A stretch of DNA of 49,816 nt from Nitrospirota bacterium (GCA_021814475.1 JAKAIE010000010.1:1-49816); one strand, 5' to 3'. Positions 26,401 to 38,162 are shown, numbered from the stretch's first letter. Program-made: numbers and translations. Notes: a model not told the origin generated them from the sequence alone.

Positions 26401-27627
26401 ATGTTGGCGTTAATAGTGCAGAAATACGGCGGCACGTCCGTCGGCAGTGTAGAGAGGATCAAGGCGGTCGCCGCGCGGGTGGTGAACACCGCCAAAGAAG
26501 GCAATAAAGTGGTGGTGGTGGTCTCGGCAATGTCGGGCGAGACGGACAAACTCATAAACCTCGCGAACCAGATCTCGCCGCGGCCAGGGGAGAGGGAGAT
26601 GGACATGCTGCTGTCTTCGGGCGAGCGGGTGACGAGCGCACTGGCCGCGATGGCCGTCGAGGCCCTTGGTCACAAGGCGATATCGCTGACCGGCAGGCAG
26701 GCAGGCATCATCACGGACACAGTCCACACAAAGGCCAGGATATCGAGTATAAAGGGCGACCGCATCATCAAGGCCCTCGACGACGGGTACGTCGTGGTGA
26801 TAGCGGGGTTCCAGGGCGTGACCGAAGGGGCGACGGATGTGACTACGCTCGGCAGGGGCGGCTCGGACCTGTCGGCGGTTGCAGTCGCTGCCGCGGTCAA
26901 GGCCGATCTCTGTGAAATCTATACCGATGTGGACGGCGTCTATACGACCGATCCGAATATCGTACCGGAGGCGAGAAAACTCCAGAAGATCTCGTATGAA
27001 GAGATGCTGGAACTTGCAAGCCTGGGGGCGAAGGTGCTCCAGACAAGGTCGGTAGAGTTCGCGATGAAATACACTGTGCCAGTAGTCGTCCGGTCGAGCT
27101 TCAACAATAATCCCGGGACATTCGTGGTTGAGGAGGATAAAGATATGGAAGATGTTGTTGTGTCGGGAATTGCCTATGACAAGAACCAGGCGAAGATCAC
27201 TGTGGTCGACGTGCCTGACAAGCCGGGTATAGCGGCCCGCCTTTTTAATGCCATCGCCTCGTCAAATATCATCATCGATATGATCGTGCAGAATATCAGC
27301 AGCGACGGGAAGTTTGCGGACATCTCCTTTACGGTGCCGAAGACGGATGCCAAGCGTGCTGTCGAGGTCGCACGCTCGATCGGCAGTGAAGTCGGGGCAA
27401 AACGCGTTGACCTCAGGGAAGACATCAGCAAGGTTTCGATCGTCGGCGTGGGCATGCGAACCCACTCGGGCGTTGCCGCGAAGATGTTCCAGTTGCTTGC
27501 AGACCACAACATAAATATCTTCATGATCAGTACGTCGGAGATCAAGGTCTCCTGCCTGATAGACCTGAAATTTACCGAACTGGCAGTCAGGGTCCTTCAC
27601 GAGTCGTTCGGCCTTGCACAGTCATGA
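26401..27627 (+). CDS. lysC: Aspartate kinase with two ACT domains
   Basis: The 408-aa enzyme phosphorylates aspartate at the head of Lys, Met, Thr and Ile synthesis. Kinase motifs: [12 protein letters not shown] at the N-terminus, [38 protein letters not shown]; two ACT domains (about 265-335 and 345-405) suggest feedback by Lys, Thr or both. The start may be ATG 26401 or TTG 26404: GGAGG at 26394-26398 is only 2 nt from the ATG but 5 nt from the TTG, and the TTG start gives the usual [10 protein letters not shown]. It lies downstream of a stem-loop, so it may be expressed separately from the threonine genes. Confidence 0.97.
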   Translation: MLALIVQKYGGTSVGSVERIKAVAARVVNTAKEGNKVVVVVSAMSGETDKLINLANQISPRPGEREMDMLLSSGERVTSALAAMAVEALGHKAISLTGRQAGIITDTVHTKARISSIKGDRIIKALDDGYVVVIAGFQGVTEGATDVTTLGRGGSDLSAVAVAAAVKADLCEIYTDVDGVYTTDPNIVPEARKLQKISYEEMLELASLGAKVLQTRSVEFAMKYTVPVVVRSSFNNNPGTFVVEEDKDMEDVVVSGIAYDKNQAKITVVDVPDKPGIAARLFNAIASSNIIIDMIVQNISSDGKFADISFTVPKTDAKRAVEVARSIGSEVGAKRVDLREDISKVSIVGVGMRTHSGVAAKMFQLLADHNINIFMISTSEIKVSCLIDLKFTELAVRVLHESFGLAQS

Positions 27628-27679
27628 GGATCCTGCAATCCTCTCCCCGGAACCGGGAGCAGATCGGGGTTTTGAAACG

Positions 27680-29257
27680 ATGGCGATGAATAAAATAGAG
27701 ATTTACGACACGACCCTCCGGGACGGCGCCCAGTCCGAAGACATCTCTTTTTCGGTAGAGGACAAGCTCAGGATTACGGAAAAGCTGGATGAACTCGGCG
27801 TCCATTATATCGAAGGCGGGTGGCCCGGCTCGAATCCCCGGGATATCGAATACTTCAAAAAGGCGCGGAAACTGAAGCTTAAGAACTCGCAGCTCGTTGC
27901 CTTTGGGAGCACGCACCATCCGAGGAAGAGGGCAGCCGGGGACGAGACACTGAAAGGCCTTGTCGAATCCGGTGTCTCTGCGGTCACGATCTTCGGGAAG
28001 ACCTGGGATTTTCATGTGACCGAGGCGCTGAAGGTGCCGTTGGAGAAGAACCTCGATGTCATCCACGATTCCGTGGCATACCTCAAGAAGCATGTGGCTA
28101 CGGTATTCTTCGATGCGGAACATTTCTTCGACGGGTATATCCATAATCCGGAATATGCCGCAAAGTGTCTGTCTGCCGCCGAGGCGGGCGGTGCGGACTG
28201 TCTCGTGCTCTGCGACACAAACGGAGGGACGATGACGTCCGCCATTGCCGGTATCGTGAAGAAGATCAGGAAAGGGCACGGGACGCAGCTCGGCATCCAT
28301 GCGCATAATGACGGAGACTGTGCGGTGGCGAATTCCATTGCTGCGGTCGGGGCGGGAGCAGTCCAGGTCCAGGGCACGATTAACGGTTTGGGTGAAAGGT
28401 GCGGAAACGCAAACCTCGTGTCGATCATCCCCAACCTCCAGTTGAAGCTTGGCATGAAGTGTATCATGCCAGAACAGCTCAGAAAACTCCGGGACGTCTC
28501 CCGGTTCGTCAACGAGATAGGGAATATCAGGCATTTCAAGAGACAGCCATTTACCGGCGACAGCGCCTTTGCGCATAAAGCCGGCATACACGTCAGCGCC
28601 ATCCGCAGACGTCCCGAAACCTATGAACATATCCGTCCGGATCTTGTAGGCAACTCCCAGCGGGTCCTGGTTTCGGACCTGGCGGGCAGGGCCAATATCC
28701 TGCGCAAGGCCGAGGAGTTCGGCCTGAAGATCGACGGTGATTCGGCACAGCTGCAGGCGATCGTCACCAGCCTCAAGGATCTGGAGAACCTCGGCTTCCA
28801 GTTCGAAGGGGCAGAGGCCTCTTTCGAGCTTCTGATGAAGAAGGAACTCGGTCTCCACAGGCGTTTCTTCGACCTGATCGGGTTCCGTGTGATCATCGAA
28901 AAGCGGAAAGAGGGCGAGGAGCCGCTGAGCGAGGCCACCATCATGCTGAAGGTGGGCGGTCATATAGAGCATACGGCCGCGACAGGAAACGGTCCGGTGA
29001 ACGCACTGGACAATGCGCTAAGGAAGGCTCTCGAAAACTTCTATCCGCAGCTGAAGGACGTAAGGCTTCTCGACTACAAGGTCCGGGTGCTGACGGCAGG
29101 CAAGGGGACGACGGCCCGGGTGCGGGTCCTCATCGAGTCAGGAGACCACGAGCACCGCTGGGGTACAGTCGGAGTGTCAGAAAATATCATCGAGGCGTCA
29201 TACCAGGCCCTGGTGGACAGCATAGAGTACAAGCTGCTGCAGGAAGAGCAGCTGTAG
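27680..29257 (+). CDS. cimA: (R)-Citramalate synthase (CimA family)
   Basis: Start placed at ATG 27680, giving about 525 aa; an in-frame ATG at 27686 is equally plausible and a further 22-codon extension upstream is not family-like. It has the LeuA-like TIM barrel: [32 protein letters not shown] (metal His-x-His), [11 protein letters not shown], and a C-terminal LeuA-type allosteric domain (about 400-520). The QSEDISFS variant and the [10 protein letters not shown] segment are typical of CimA (TIGR00977-type), which joins pyruvate and acetyl-CoA for isoleucine made without threonine. Next to lysC this is the arrangement known from Geobacter-like bacteria. Together with thrC it gives the cell two routes to isoleucine precursors. 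Confidence 0.92.
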   Translation: MAMNKIEIYDTTLRDGAQSEDISFSVEDKLRITEKLDELGVHYIEGGWPGSNPRDIEYFKKARKLKLKNSQLVAFGSTHHPRKRAAGDETLKGLVESGVSAVTIFGKTWDFHVTEALKVPLEKNLDVIHDSVAYLKKHVATVFFDAEHFFDGYIHNPEYAAKCLSAAEAGGADCLVLCDTNGGTMTSAIAGIVKKIRKGHGTQLGIHAHNDGDCAVANSIAAVGAGAVQVQGTINGLGERCGNANLVSIIPNLQLKLGMKCIMPEQLRKLRDVSRFVNEIGNIRHFKRQPFTGDSAFAHKAGIHVSAIRRRPETYEHIRPDLVGNSQRVLVSDLAGRANILRKAEEFGLKIDGDSAQLQAIVTSLKDLENLGFQFEGAEASFELLMKKELGLHRRFFDLIGFRVIIEKRKEGEEPLSEATIMLKVGGHIEHTAATGNGPVNALDNALRKALENFYPQLKDVRLLDYKVRVLTAGKGTTARVRVLIESGDHEHRWGTVGVSENIIEASYQALVDSIEYKLLQEEQL

Positions 29258-29282
29258 CAGAAGATCAACGAGGAGGCTCAAC

Positions 29283-29702
29283 ATGCCGACAGCAGTGATC
29301 AAATATACAAATGGAATGCAGTTTGTCGGGCAGTCCGGGACAGGCCATGCGATCGTCATGGATACCGATGCGGAGTTTGGGGGCGCGAACACCGGTATGA
29401 GGCCGATGGAACTCCTCCTGGTCGGCGTCGGGAGTTGCTCCGGCATGGATATCGTCTCTGTGCTGAAGAAAAAGCGACAGAAGCTGACAGGACTCGAAGT
29501 ACGCGTTGATGGTAAAAAGGCCGAGGAGTATCCCCAAAAGTATACGCATATCAGCATCGAGTTTATCGTGAAAGGGAAGGGGCTCTCGGAAGATGCGGTC
29601 AAGCGGGCGGTGGATTTGTCCATGGACAAATACTGTTCAGTCAAGGCGACCCTTGAAGGCTCCGCAGAGATCGCTTTTTCCTATAAAATAGTTGAGGACT
29701 AA
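29283..29702 (+). CDS. OsmC-family peroxiredoxin-like protein
   Basis: The 139-aa protein matches OsmC/Ohr proteins: GGANTGMRPMELLLVGVGSCSGMD (first cysteine Cys52) and KYCSVKATL (second cysteine Cys118) are the conserved peroxidatic and resolving positions. It reduces organic or lipid hydroperoxides in known members. This subtype resembles the YhfA-like OsmC group. GAGGAGG-like Shine-Dalgarno precedes the ATG by about 7 nt. It is 25 nt downstream of cimA and may be co-transcribed; there is no obvious functional link. Confidence 0.92.
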   Translation: MPTAVIKYTNGMQFVGQSGTGHAIVMDTDAEFGGANTGMRPMELLLVGVGSCSGMDIVSVLKKKRQKLTGLEVRVDGKKAEEYPQKYTHISIEFIVKGKGLSEDAVKRAVDLSMDKYCSVKATLEGSAEIAFSYKIVED

Positions 29703-29723
29703 AAGGTCCTGTCGCAGGGGTAC

Positions 29724-30185
29724 GTGAGCGGTCATTCCTTCAGCCATTCTCTGGCCAAACAGGTAGCGACCCTCGGTCTGGTGGGCTACCTTCCCGCTCC
29801 CGGGACGTGGGGCAGCGCGGTGGGGGCAGCCCTGTTGCTGCTCCTGAGGGTGCCGGACAGCTTCCTTCTTCTCTGTGTTGCCGGAGGATTTATCGCGGGA
29901 GTTGCTGTCTCGGGTGTTGCAGAAGAGGCGATCGGAGAGAAGGACAGTGGTCATATAATTATCGATGAGGTGGTCGGCATGGCTGTATCCGTCCTCTTCC
30001 TGCCGCAGACAGCCTGGTATATCGCCCCGGCCTTTGTCCTGTTCCGGGTCCTGGACATTCTCAAGCCGTTTCCCATCCGCCAGATTGAATCGCGGCTCAA
30101 GGGGGGGCTGGGCATCATGACGGACGACCTCCTGGCGGGGATAGGTGCAAACCTGGTACTGCAGGCGTGGAAGACGATTTTCTGA
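29724..30185 (+). CDS. pgpA: Phosphatidylglycerophosphatase A
   Basis: The 153-aa inner-membrane enzyme dephosphorylates phosphatidylglycerol phosphate. Family signatures: GYLPAPGTWGSAVG (about 19-32), KDSGHIIIDEVVGM (about 73-86, conserved Asp/Glu), FRVLDILKPFPI and a terminal DDLLAG. Four hydrophobic segments are visible. The start is GTG at 29724 with GGGG 4 nt upstream. The end overlaps the next gene by 19 nt. With psd and pssA later in the window, this supplies several steps of phospholipid synthesis. Confidence 0.95.
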   Translation: MSGHSFSHSLAKQVATLGLVGYLPAPGTWGSAVGAALLLLLRVPDSFLLLCVAGGFIAGVAVSGVAEEAIGEKDSGHIIIDEVVGMAVSVLFLPQTAWYIAPAFVLFRVLDILKPFPIRQIESRLKGGLGIMTDDLLAGIGANLVLQAWKTIF

Positions 30186-30655
30186 AAGTGATACAGGCCA
30201 TTTCTGTCAGGCTGACGGACAGGGGCCAGTCTCTTGCCGTTGCCGAGTCGTGCACCGGCGGATTTATCGCCAACGCAATAACCGACCTCGCCGGCGCCTC
30301 CCGTTTTTTCTCCCTGGGGGTAATCTCTTATTCGGCCGAGGCGAAACACTTGGCGCTGGGGGTGGGCCGGCAGACCCTGACCGCTTATGGGACCGTCAGT
30401 GAGGAGACCGCCGGTGCGATGTCCGAGGGTGTGCGCAAGGTCTGCGGGGCCACCTTCGGGCTTGCCACGACCGGCGTGGCAGGGCCCGATACGGTCGAGG
30501 GAAAGTCTGTCGGTCTTGTGTATATCTCCTGCTCCAGGGAGGGTTCCAGTTCGGGCAGGACGCTGAGACTTTCGGGAGGGCGTGAACAGATCAAACGGAG
30601 GGCCGCGCTCGAGGCTCTCCGGTTCTTCCTAGAGGTGATCGATTCATGGGAATAA
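30167..30655 (+). CDS. pncC: Nicotinamide-nucleotide amidohydrolase (CinA C-terminal domain, PncC)
   Basis: The 162-aa protein is a stand-alone CinA_C domain, which deamidates NMN in pyridine-nucleotide salvage. Motifs: LAVAESCTGGFIANAITD (about 23-40), VISYSAEAK, YGTVSEETA and ATTGVAGPD. The N-terminal MoaB-like domain of full CinA is missing, as in E. coli YgaD. The start is GTG at 30167, overlapping pgpA by 19 nt; the end overlaps thpR by 10 nt. Position upstream of recA mirrors the cinA-recA arrangement of many bacteria. Confidence 0.95.
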   Translation: MEDDFLKVIQAISVRLTDRGQSLAVAESCTGGFIANAITDLAGASRFFSLGVISYSAEAKHLALGVGRQTLTAYGTVSEETAGAMSEGVRKVCGATFGLATTGVAGPDTVEGKSVGLVYISCSREGSSSGRTLRLSGGREQIKRRAALEALRFFLEVIDSWE

Positions 30656-31224
30656 GATGTTTTATCGCGATAGAAATACCCGAAGCGCTCCGTCTCGCAA
30701 TCGGCCAGGCGATTTGGAAACTGAGGAGTTCCGGCGCCGATGTAAAATGGGTGGACCCCGGTCTGATCCACATTACGCTGAAGTTTCTCGGGGACACGGA
30801 GGAGTCGCGTATCGGAGAGGCACAGAGGGTGCTTTCCCAAAAAGTGTCCCATTACGCTCCCTTTTATATTAAAATAGCAGGACTGGATTCATTCCCGTCC
30901 GGGAGACATCCCAGGGTTGTCTGGGCAGGCATTGCGGAATCCACTGTTCTGACCGCTTTGCAGAAAGAGATTGAACTCGGGTTGGCGGACTCGGGGTTCC
31001 CTGCTGAGGATCGGCCTTTCCGGCCGCATCTGACGATCGGGAGGGTGAAGACCGGCAGGAGGATCGCCGATCTGGTGAATTCCGTACGTGAGTCGGGAAA
31101 TATAATGTTCGGAGATTTCGAAGTGAGAGGAGTGCGTCTTATGAAGAGTGAACTCAGGCCTGCGGGACCGGTATATACCTGTCTGGCGGATATTCCGTTA
31201 ATGGGGGGTAATGATGTCGACTAA
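30646..31224 (+). CDS. thpR: RNA 2',3'-cyclic phosphodiesterase (ThpR, 2H family)
   Basis: The 192-aa protein has two HxTx motifs, HITLKF (His42, Thr44) and HLTIGR (His128, Thr130), the hallmark of 2H phosphoesterases; it opens cyclic RNA ends and was earlier called 2'-5' RNA ligase. N-terminal RCFIAIEIP and C-terminal [13 protein letters not shown] are typical of ThpR. The start overlaps pncC by 10 nt and the end overlaps recA by 14 nt, so pncC-thpR-recA are tightly coupled. Confidence 0.95.
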   Translation: MGIRCFIAIEIPEALRLAIGQAIWKLRSSGADVKWVDPGLIHITLKFLGDTEESRIGEAQRVLSQKVSHYAPFYIKIAGLDSFPSGRHPRVVWAGIAESTVLTALQKEIELGLADSGFPAEDRPFRPHLTIGRVKTGRRIADLVNSVRESGNIMFGDFEVRGVRLMKSELRPAGPVYTCLADIPLMGGNDVD

Positions 31225-32236
31225 GGAACAGAGCAAGGAACAGAACAAGGACAAGCTGAAGGCGCTCGAGATGGCAATATCCCAGATCGAGAAGAATTTC
31301 GGAAAGGGCTCGATCATGCGGCTCGGAGAGGACAAGGTGCTGGAGGGGATCCAGTCGATCTCGACCGGGTCGCTCACACTGGACATCGCCTCGGGCATTG
31401 GCGGACTTCCCCGCGGACGAGTGGTCGAGATTTACGGGCCTGAATCCTCGGGGAAGACGACCCTGGCGCTGAGCACCGTTGCCCAGGCTCAGGCCTCGGG
31501 AGGATCGGCCGCATTCATCGACGCGGAGCATGCGCTCGATATCACCTATGCAAAGAAGATAGGGGTGAATATCGACGACCTGCTGGTCTCCCAGCCCGAT
31601 ACGGGAGAACAGGCGCTTGAGGTCGCCGAATACCTCGTAAGAAGCGGCGCGCTGGATATTATCGTCATCGATTCTGTCGCGGCACTTGTGCCGAAGGCCG
31701 AGATCGAAGGGGATATGGGCGACTCCCTGCCCGGACTCCAGGCGAGGCTGATGAGCCAGGCCCTGAGAAAACTCACCTCCGCGATCGCTAAATCGAATAC
31801 CACCGTGCTCTTCATCAACCAGATCAGGATGAAGATCGGCGTGATGTTCGGAAACCCGGAGACCACGACCGGAGGCAATGCCCTGAAGTTCTATTCATCG
31901 ATGAGGCTCGACATCAGGCGGATCGAAAACATAAAGGACAACCAGGAGGTCATCGGCGGCCGCGTGAGGGTGAAGGTGGTCAAGAACAAGATGGCCCCTC
32001 CGTTCAAACAGGCCGAATTCGACATATATTTCAACGAAGGTGTTTCACGTGCGGGTGAGATCGTCGATCTCGGCGCGGAGCGGGGGATCATCGACAAGAG
32101 CGGCGCCTGGTACAGTTACGGAGGAAACCGGATCGGTCAGGGCCGGGACAACGTCAAGGAGTATCTCAAGGCGAATCCCGAGACTGCAGCCGAGATAGAA
32201 GCGAAGATCATCGAGGCGGTCAACCTTAAAAAATAG
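31211..32236 (+). CDS. recA: Recombinase RecA
   Basis: The 341-aa protein has Walker [10 protein letters not shown] (about 70-78), Walker [13 protein letters not shown], loop 1 region EGDMGDS, loop 2 [25 protein letters not shown] region, and the C-terminal helix-hairpin part. The N-terminal [20 protein letters not shown] helix is typical. ATGs at 31211 and 31214 are both possible; GGGGG lies just upstream. It overlaps thpR by 14 nt, and I saw no LexA-type box directly upstream, so any SOS control must act at a promoter further up. Confidence 0.99.
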   Translation: MMSTKEQSKEQNKDKLKALEMAISQIEKNFGKGSIMRLGEDKVLEGIQSISTGSLTLDIASGIGGLPRGRVVEIYGPESSGKTTLALSTVAQAQASGGSAAFIDAEHALDITYAKKIGVNIDDLLVSQPDTGEQALEVAEYLVRSGALDIIVIDSVAALVPKAEIEGDMGDSLPGLQARLMSQALRKLTSAIAKSNTTVLFINQIRMKIGVMFGNPETTTGGNALKFYSSMRLDIRRIENIKDNQEVIGGRVRVKVVKNKMAPPFKQAEFDIYFNEGVSRAGEIVDLGAERGIIDKSGAWYSYGGNRIGQGRDNVKEYLKANPETAAEIEAKIIEAVNLKK

Positions 32237-32260
32237 CATCGCGGTGTTCAGGAGAAGATC

Positions 32261-33406
32261 ATGGATATCAATGAACTCTTAAAGACGGCCCATTCGATGG
32301 GGGCCTCGGACGTCCATCTGAAGGTGGGTTCGTACCCGATTATGAGGATAGACGGCAATCTTTCGCCCCTGTCGAGCGCAAAGAGGCTGAGCCAGGAGGA
32401 TACTCTCAAGATTGCCTTTGCCGTGATGAGCCCGGCGCAGAGAGAGACCTTCAAAAAACGTAACGATATCGATCTGGCGTACAGCGTCCCGGGTCTCGGC
32501 CGGTTCCGCTGCAATATCTTTATACAGCGTGGCACGATCGGCCTCGTGTTCAGGGTTATTGCAATGAGGATCCCTACGGTGGAAGAACTGTTCCTGCCCG
32601 AGATCATCAAGAAGATATCCCTGGAGTCGCGGGGGCTTATCCTTGTCACCGGCACGACGGGCAGCGGAAAATCCACGACGCTGGCGTCGATGATCGACAA
32701 CATCAATGCGAACAAAACCGAACATATTATGACGATCGAAGACCCGATCGAATACCTCCACAGGGACAAGAGCTCGATCGTCAACCAGCGAGAGATCGGC
32801 AATGACACCGAGTCGTTCAGCAAGGCGCTCCGCGCCGCGCTGAGGCAGGATCCCGACGTGATCCTGGTCGGCGAGATGCGCGACTTCGAGACTATTCAGA
32901 CAGCGCTGACTGCGGCCGAAACAGGACATCTTGTCCTGAGCACCCTCCATACGATCGATGCGACAGAGACTATAAACCGTATAGTCTCTGTCTTTCCTCC
33001 GTATCAGCACAAGCAGGTGAGGATGCAACTGGCCTCGGTCCTGAAGAGCATCATCTCTATGAGGCTCGTTCCGAGGGCCGATGGCAAGGGCAGGGTGCCG
33101 GCGGTCGAGATACTGATTGCGACCGCGACGATCAAGGACTGCATCCTGGACCCCGACAAGACGAAGTCGATCAACGATATCATCGCCCAGGGAGCTATAC
33201 ACTACGGCATGCAGACCTTCGACCAGTCGCTCTTCTACCTGTTCAAATCGGGATATATTACGTATGAGGAGGCCCTCAGACGCGCGACCAACCCTGACGA
33301 CTTCTCTCTGAAGGTGAAAGGCATCCAGTCGACGAGCGACCTCACCTATGATTCGCCCCAGGCCGCGTCCAGGGATGACATGAAGATTGACCGGTTCGGC
33401 ACCTGA
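32261..33406 (+). CDS. pilT: Twitching motility retraction ATPase PilT
   Basis: The 381-aa hexameric ATPase powers type IV pilus retraction. Visible: PAS-like N-domain (about 1-95) starting INELLKTAHSMGASDVHLK, Walker A GTTGSGKST (about 130-138), Asp box ITIEDPIEYLH, Walker B VILVGEMRD, His box HLVLSTLHT, and the C-terminal LVPRADGKGRVPAVEIL segment, which marks PilT rather than PilB. SD CAGGAGA precedes the ATG. It is placed between recA and recX, an insertion into the usual recA-recX pair. The C-terminal 40 residues are variable. Confidence 0.97.
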   Translation: MDINELLKTAHSMGASDVHLKVGSYPIMRIDGNLSPLSSAKRLSQEDTLKIAFAVMSPAQRETFKKRNDIDLAYSVPGLGRFRCNIFIQRGTIGLVFRVIAMRIPTVEELFLPEIIKKISLESRGLILVTGTTGSGKSTTLASMIDNINANKTEHIMTIEDPIEYLHRDKSSIVNQREIGNDTESFSKALRAALRQDPDVILVGEMRDFETIQTALTAAETGHLVLSTLHTIDATETINRIVSVFPPYQHKQVRMQLASVLKSIISMRLVPRADGKGRVPAVEILIATATIKDCILDPDKTKSINDIIAQGAIHYGMQTFDQSLFYLFKSGYITYEEALRRATNPDDFSLKVKGIQSTSDLTYDSPQAASRDDMKIDRFGT

Positions 33407-33869
33407 GGCCCGACGCTATGCACTGAGGCTTCTCGCCTACCGTGGCCGGAGCGAAAAGGAACTGAGGGAGCGGCTGACGCGGAAAGGGTATGGTACCGAT
33501 GTCATCGCAGCGGTCACGGCTGATCTCAGAAACGCGGGGTTTATTGATGACGCGGTTCTTGCCTCCGGACTCATGAGGCAGGCCAGAGAAGGGAAACTGC
33601 TTGGGTGTCGTGCCGCCCGTTTTTTTATCGAGAGGCGCGGGGTCGGCAGGGATCTGGCCGAGGCGGTAATGGAGTATGACGAAGACGAGGAGCTGAGTAC
33701 CCTGCGGAAACTGATAGGGAAAAGAACGAGGCTGTCCGGCGTTCCGCAGACGCCCCGGGAGAAGCAGCGGCTCTGGAATTTTCTGGCCCGCAAGGGTTAT
33801 GCTGCCCGCCTTATTCGCAAGGCGATGAACGATCCGGACGATGAACCGGATATTGACGAGGAGGCTTGA
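33387..33869 (+). CDS. recX: Regulatory protein RecX
   Basis: The 160-aa protein resembles RecX, a negative modulator of RecA filaments: YALRLLAYRGRSEKELRERLTRKG (first helix repeat), DVIAAVTADLRNAGFIDD and the later ARFFIERRGVGRDLAEAVM. The start is TTG at 33387, overlapping the end of pilT by 20 nt. The C-terminus is acidic (DDEPDIDEEA). RecX proteins are highly divergent, but the sequence pattern and the neighbourhood (recA, alaS) make the call secure. Confidence 0.92.
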   Translation: MTGSAPEARRYALRLLAYRGRSEKELRERLTRKGYGTDVIAAVTADLRNAGFIDDAVLASGLMRQAREGKLLGCRAARFFIERRGVGRDLAEAVMEYDEDEELSTLRKLIGKRTRLSGVPQTPREKQRLWNFLARKGYAARLIRKAMNDPDDEPDIDEEA

Positions 33870-33906
33870 TCATGATAGCTGCTGCAACAGAGGTAGGTTT
33901 ATTGCA

Positions 33907-36540
<2,634 letters not shown>

Positions 36541-36622
36541 ATCTTCGCTCTCAATGCCCGGTGTGCATGCACGGGCCACGGCCCGAAACTCGTCTGCTGA
36601 TCAGCCTCTAGCACTTATCAAT

Positions 36623-36653
36623 GGCCCGGTCAACGCCTTGTGCTGGCCGGGCC
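36623..36653. terminator. GC-rich stem-loop between convergent alaS and hpf-csd genes
   Basis: GGCCCGG (36623-36629) and CCGGGCC (36647-36653) form a 7-bp stem with a 17-nt loop in the 122-nt gap between the two convergent genes. Neither side has a T run, so it is not a classical intrinsic terminator, but it may slow polymerase from both directions or protect 3' ends. Confidence 0.4.
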
Positions 36654-36662
36654 GTGTCACTC

Positions 36663-37193
36663 TCACTTCACCTTCACCGTGCTTGCCTGAGGACCTTTCA
36701 CCCCGTCTTCCTGTGCAAAGCGCACCTTCATTCCGACCTTCAGATCATCGAAATTTCTGTTGACAACGCTGTTCGCATGAAAATACACCTCGACTCCGTC
36801 TGGCCTCTCGAGAAAGCCGTATCCCTTGTCCGTGAATAGTTTGCCGATGACGCCCTGAGGCTGCTCCTCATGGGTTTTCACGTCATTCCTCTGCTCGCGG
36901 GCAAAGTCTTCGAGCCTTCTCCTTGCGGCCTGAAATGCATCCCGTATGGAGACATATAGGTCTTCGTTTGGCGCATGTTTTACCGTCACTTCACCGCCCG
37001 GGACTGTTATGTAGATATGTACATCATAGAGTTTCCCCTCATGGGGGTGTCTCTTTGGACATTCCACAGCAACCCTGCAGCGCATTATCCTGTCATAATA
37101 GCTGTCCAGCTTCTCCGCCTTTTCGGTGATGTCGGCCTTGATTGCGTCGGTGAGTTCCATGTCTTTTGCCGTGATCTGCAGCGGTATTTCCAT
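36663..37193 (-). CDS. Ribosome hibernation factor (HPF/YfiA) fused to a cold-shock domain
   Basis: The 176-aa protein joins an S30AE/HPF domain (about 1-100: IPLQITAKDMELTDAIKADI, EKLDSYYDRIMRCRV, DLYVSIRDAFQAARRRLEDF) to a C-terminal cold-shock domain (about 112-176) with RNP-type motifs KGYGFLER and VEVYFHANSV. HPF parks on the 30S decoding centre in resting cells; the cold-shock domain binds RNA. Long HPF normally carries a different C-terminal dimerisation domain, so this domain pair implies another way of engaging rRNA or mRNA. It is 14 nt downstream of the MTH1187-type gene. No ORF break or frameshift separates the two domains, so the fusion is real. Confidence 0.93.
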   Translation of the reverse strand: MEIPLQITAKDMELTDAIKADITEKAEKLDSYYDRIMRCRVAVECPKRHPHEGKLYDVHIYITVPGGEVTVKHAPNEDLYVSIRDAFQAARRRLEDFAREQRNDVKTHEEQPQGVIGKLFTDKGYGFLERPDGVEVYFHANSVVNRNFDDLKVGMKVRFAQEDGVKGPQASTVKVK

Positions 37194-37207
37194 AATAATT
37201 CCTCCCG

Positions 37208-37513
37208 TTATTTTTTGAGCGCCTTCCCTATTCTCTTCTCGACGGATTTTACCTTGGCGTCGATCCTGCCGGTCATGCCTTCCCGGTCATCGATCGTAAT
37301 TGTGGTCAGCACCCTCTCCCCCTTTTTCAGGGTCGCCATATGGCATTTCCTGATCAGCTTCATGAGGTCGTCCCATTCCCCCTCAACAACCGTTCCCATG
37401 GGGTTGATCTTATAGGGCAGTCCGCTGGCGTCGACGATTTTCATCACCTCTGCCAGCTTATCGCCGATACTGCTGCCTGTTCCGATCGGCACGATGCTGA
37501 ATCCTGCCAACAT
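37208..37513 (-). CDS. MTH1187-family (thiamin-binding domain) protein
   Basis: With the ATG at 37513 (GGAGGAGATC immediately upstream) the protein is 101 aa: LAGFSIVPIGTGSSIGDKLAEVMKI and LPYKINPMGTVVEGEWDDLMKLI are diagnostic of the MTH1187/YkoF-like thiamin-binding family (PF01910). It probably oligomerises and binds a small ligand; thiamin or hydroxymethylpyrimidine has been shown for relatives. An 11-residue upstream extension exists but lacks a ribosome site. First gene of a two-gene operon with the hibernation factor, divergent from the phasin-like gene. Function here unknown. Confidence 0.9.
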   Translation of the reverse strand: MLAGFSIVPIGTGSSIGDKLAEVMKIVDASGLPYKINPMGTVVEGEWDDLMKLIRKCHMATLKKGERVLTTITIDDREGMTGRIDAKVKSVEKRIGKALKK

Positions 37514-37733
37514 GATCTCCTCCTTCCGGTGAGGACTGTTCTGCATGAACAGTCTCCTGTGCGCTTAAAATTAGTGCAACCCTCCACAGCCTCCATCAAT
37601 GCGGAGAAAACATATGGTGTCGCCTCCATAGCTAAATCTTATCACACAAAATAGCGGTTTCCCCGGGCGTGGCCAAAATAGTCTTATTTTTCCTGGCGAA
37701 TTATACTTTGGTAAATATGCGGCAAATATGTTT

Positions 37734-37759
37734 TATAATCGACAGTTCCCTGATATAAT
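37734..37759 (+). promoter_or_regulatory. Possible promoter region of the phasin-like gene (two TATAAT boxes)
   Basis: TATAAT occurs at 37734-37739 and again at 37754-37759 without a strong -35 at either. The second gives a start near 37766 and a 70-nt leader that includes the palindrome at 37783-37797. The rest of the 324-nt gap between 37513 and 37838 shows no ORF or RNA gene I can support; a 10-bp inverted pair (TTTTCCTGGC at 37688-37697, GCCAGGAAAA at 37808-37817) spans it. Confidence 0.35.
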
Positions 37760-37782
37760 GTATGCAGAGTACGCGGAACAGT

Positions 37783-37797
37783 GACTGCAGTGCAGTC
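37783..37797. repeat. 15-bp palindrome in the phasin-like gene leader
   Basis: GACTGCA and TGCAGTC are perfect arms around a single G (37790). The palindrome lies about 40 nt upstream of the phasin-like start and downstream of the predicted promoter, as expected of a repressor site such as one of a PhaR-type regulator. No regulator is known here. Confidence 0.4.
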
Positions 37798-37837
37798 GGG
37801 ACAGCGTGCCAGGAAAATCGGATTCAGGAGGTTTACC

Positions 37838-38146
37838 ATGTCGGTATTTGATATGATCAGGAGTGCGATGCTTGCCGGTCTCGGGATGCAGGAGAAGGTG
37901 AAGGAGTTCATAGACGATCTTGTCAAAAAGGGCGAGCTGAGTGAAACCCAGGGTGCGAAACTGGTGAAGGAATGGTCAGAAAAGGCCGAGAAAAGCACGG
38001 AGGACCTGACAAAGAGCCTTAACGAGGCGGTGACCGGGGCTGTTGACAAGATAAGGATCTCGACCAAGGAGGACCTTGATAAGCTCAGTGCGAAGGTTGA
38101 TGAACTTGCAGCAAGACTGTCGAAATTCGAAGGCCCCAAGGAGTAA
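37838..38146 (+). CDS. Phasin-like (PhaF/PhaI-type) helical protein
   Basis: With the ATG at 37838 (AGGAGG 6 nt upstream) the protein is 102 aa, nearly all alpha-helical: MSVFDMIRSAMLAGLGMQEKV, an amphipathic start, then LVKKGELSETQGAKLVKEW and a coiled-coil tail (STKEDLDKLSAKVDELAARLSKFE). This pattern (phasin family, PF05597-like) is often annotated as polyhydroxyalkanoate granule-associated protein; many such bacteria lack polyester, so it may instead act as a membrane or chaperone-like coiled coil. It sits 16 nt upstream of the UbiB-like kinase gene, a pairing seen in other bacteria. No PHA synthase lies in the window. Confidence 0.85.
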   Translation: MSVFDMIRSAMLAGLGMQEKVKEFIDDLVKKGELSETQGAKLVKEWSEKAEKSTEDLTKSLNEAVTGAVDKIRISTKEDLDKLSAKVDELAARLSKFEGPKE

Positions 38147-38162
38147 AAAGGGTAGTCTTTAG

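Noticed and set aside
27587..28972. Minus-strand ORF (461 codons) opposite cimA
   Set aside because: Shadow of citramalate synthase.
31100..31211. LexA box directly upstream of recA
   Set aside because: recA overlaps thpR and no palindromic SOS box was recognised in the preceding bases; the motif in this phylum is not known to me.
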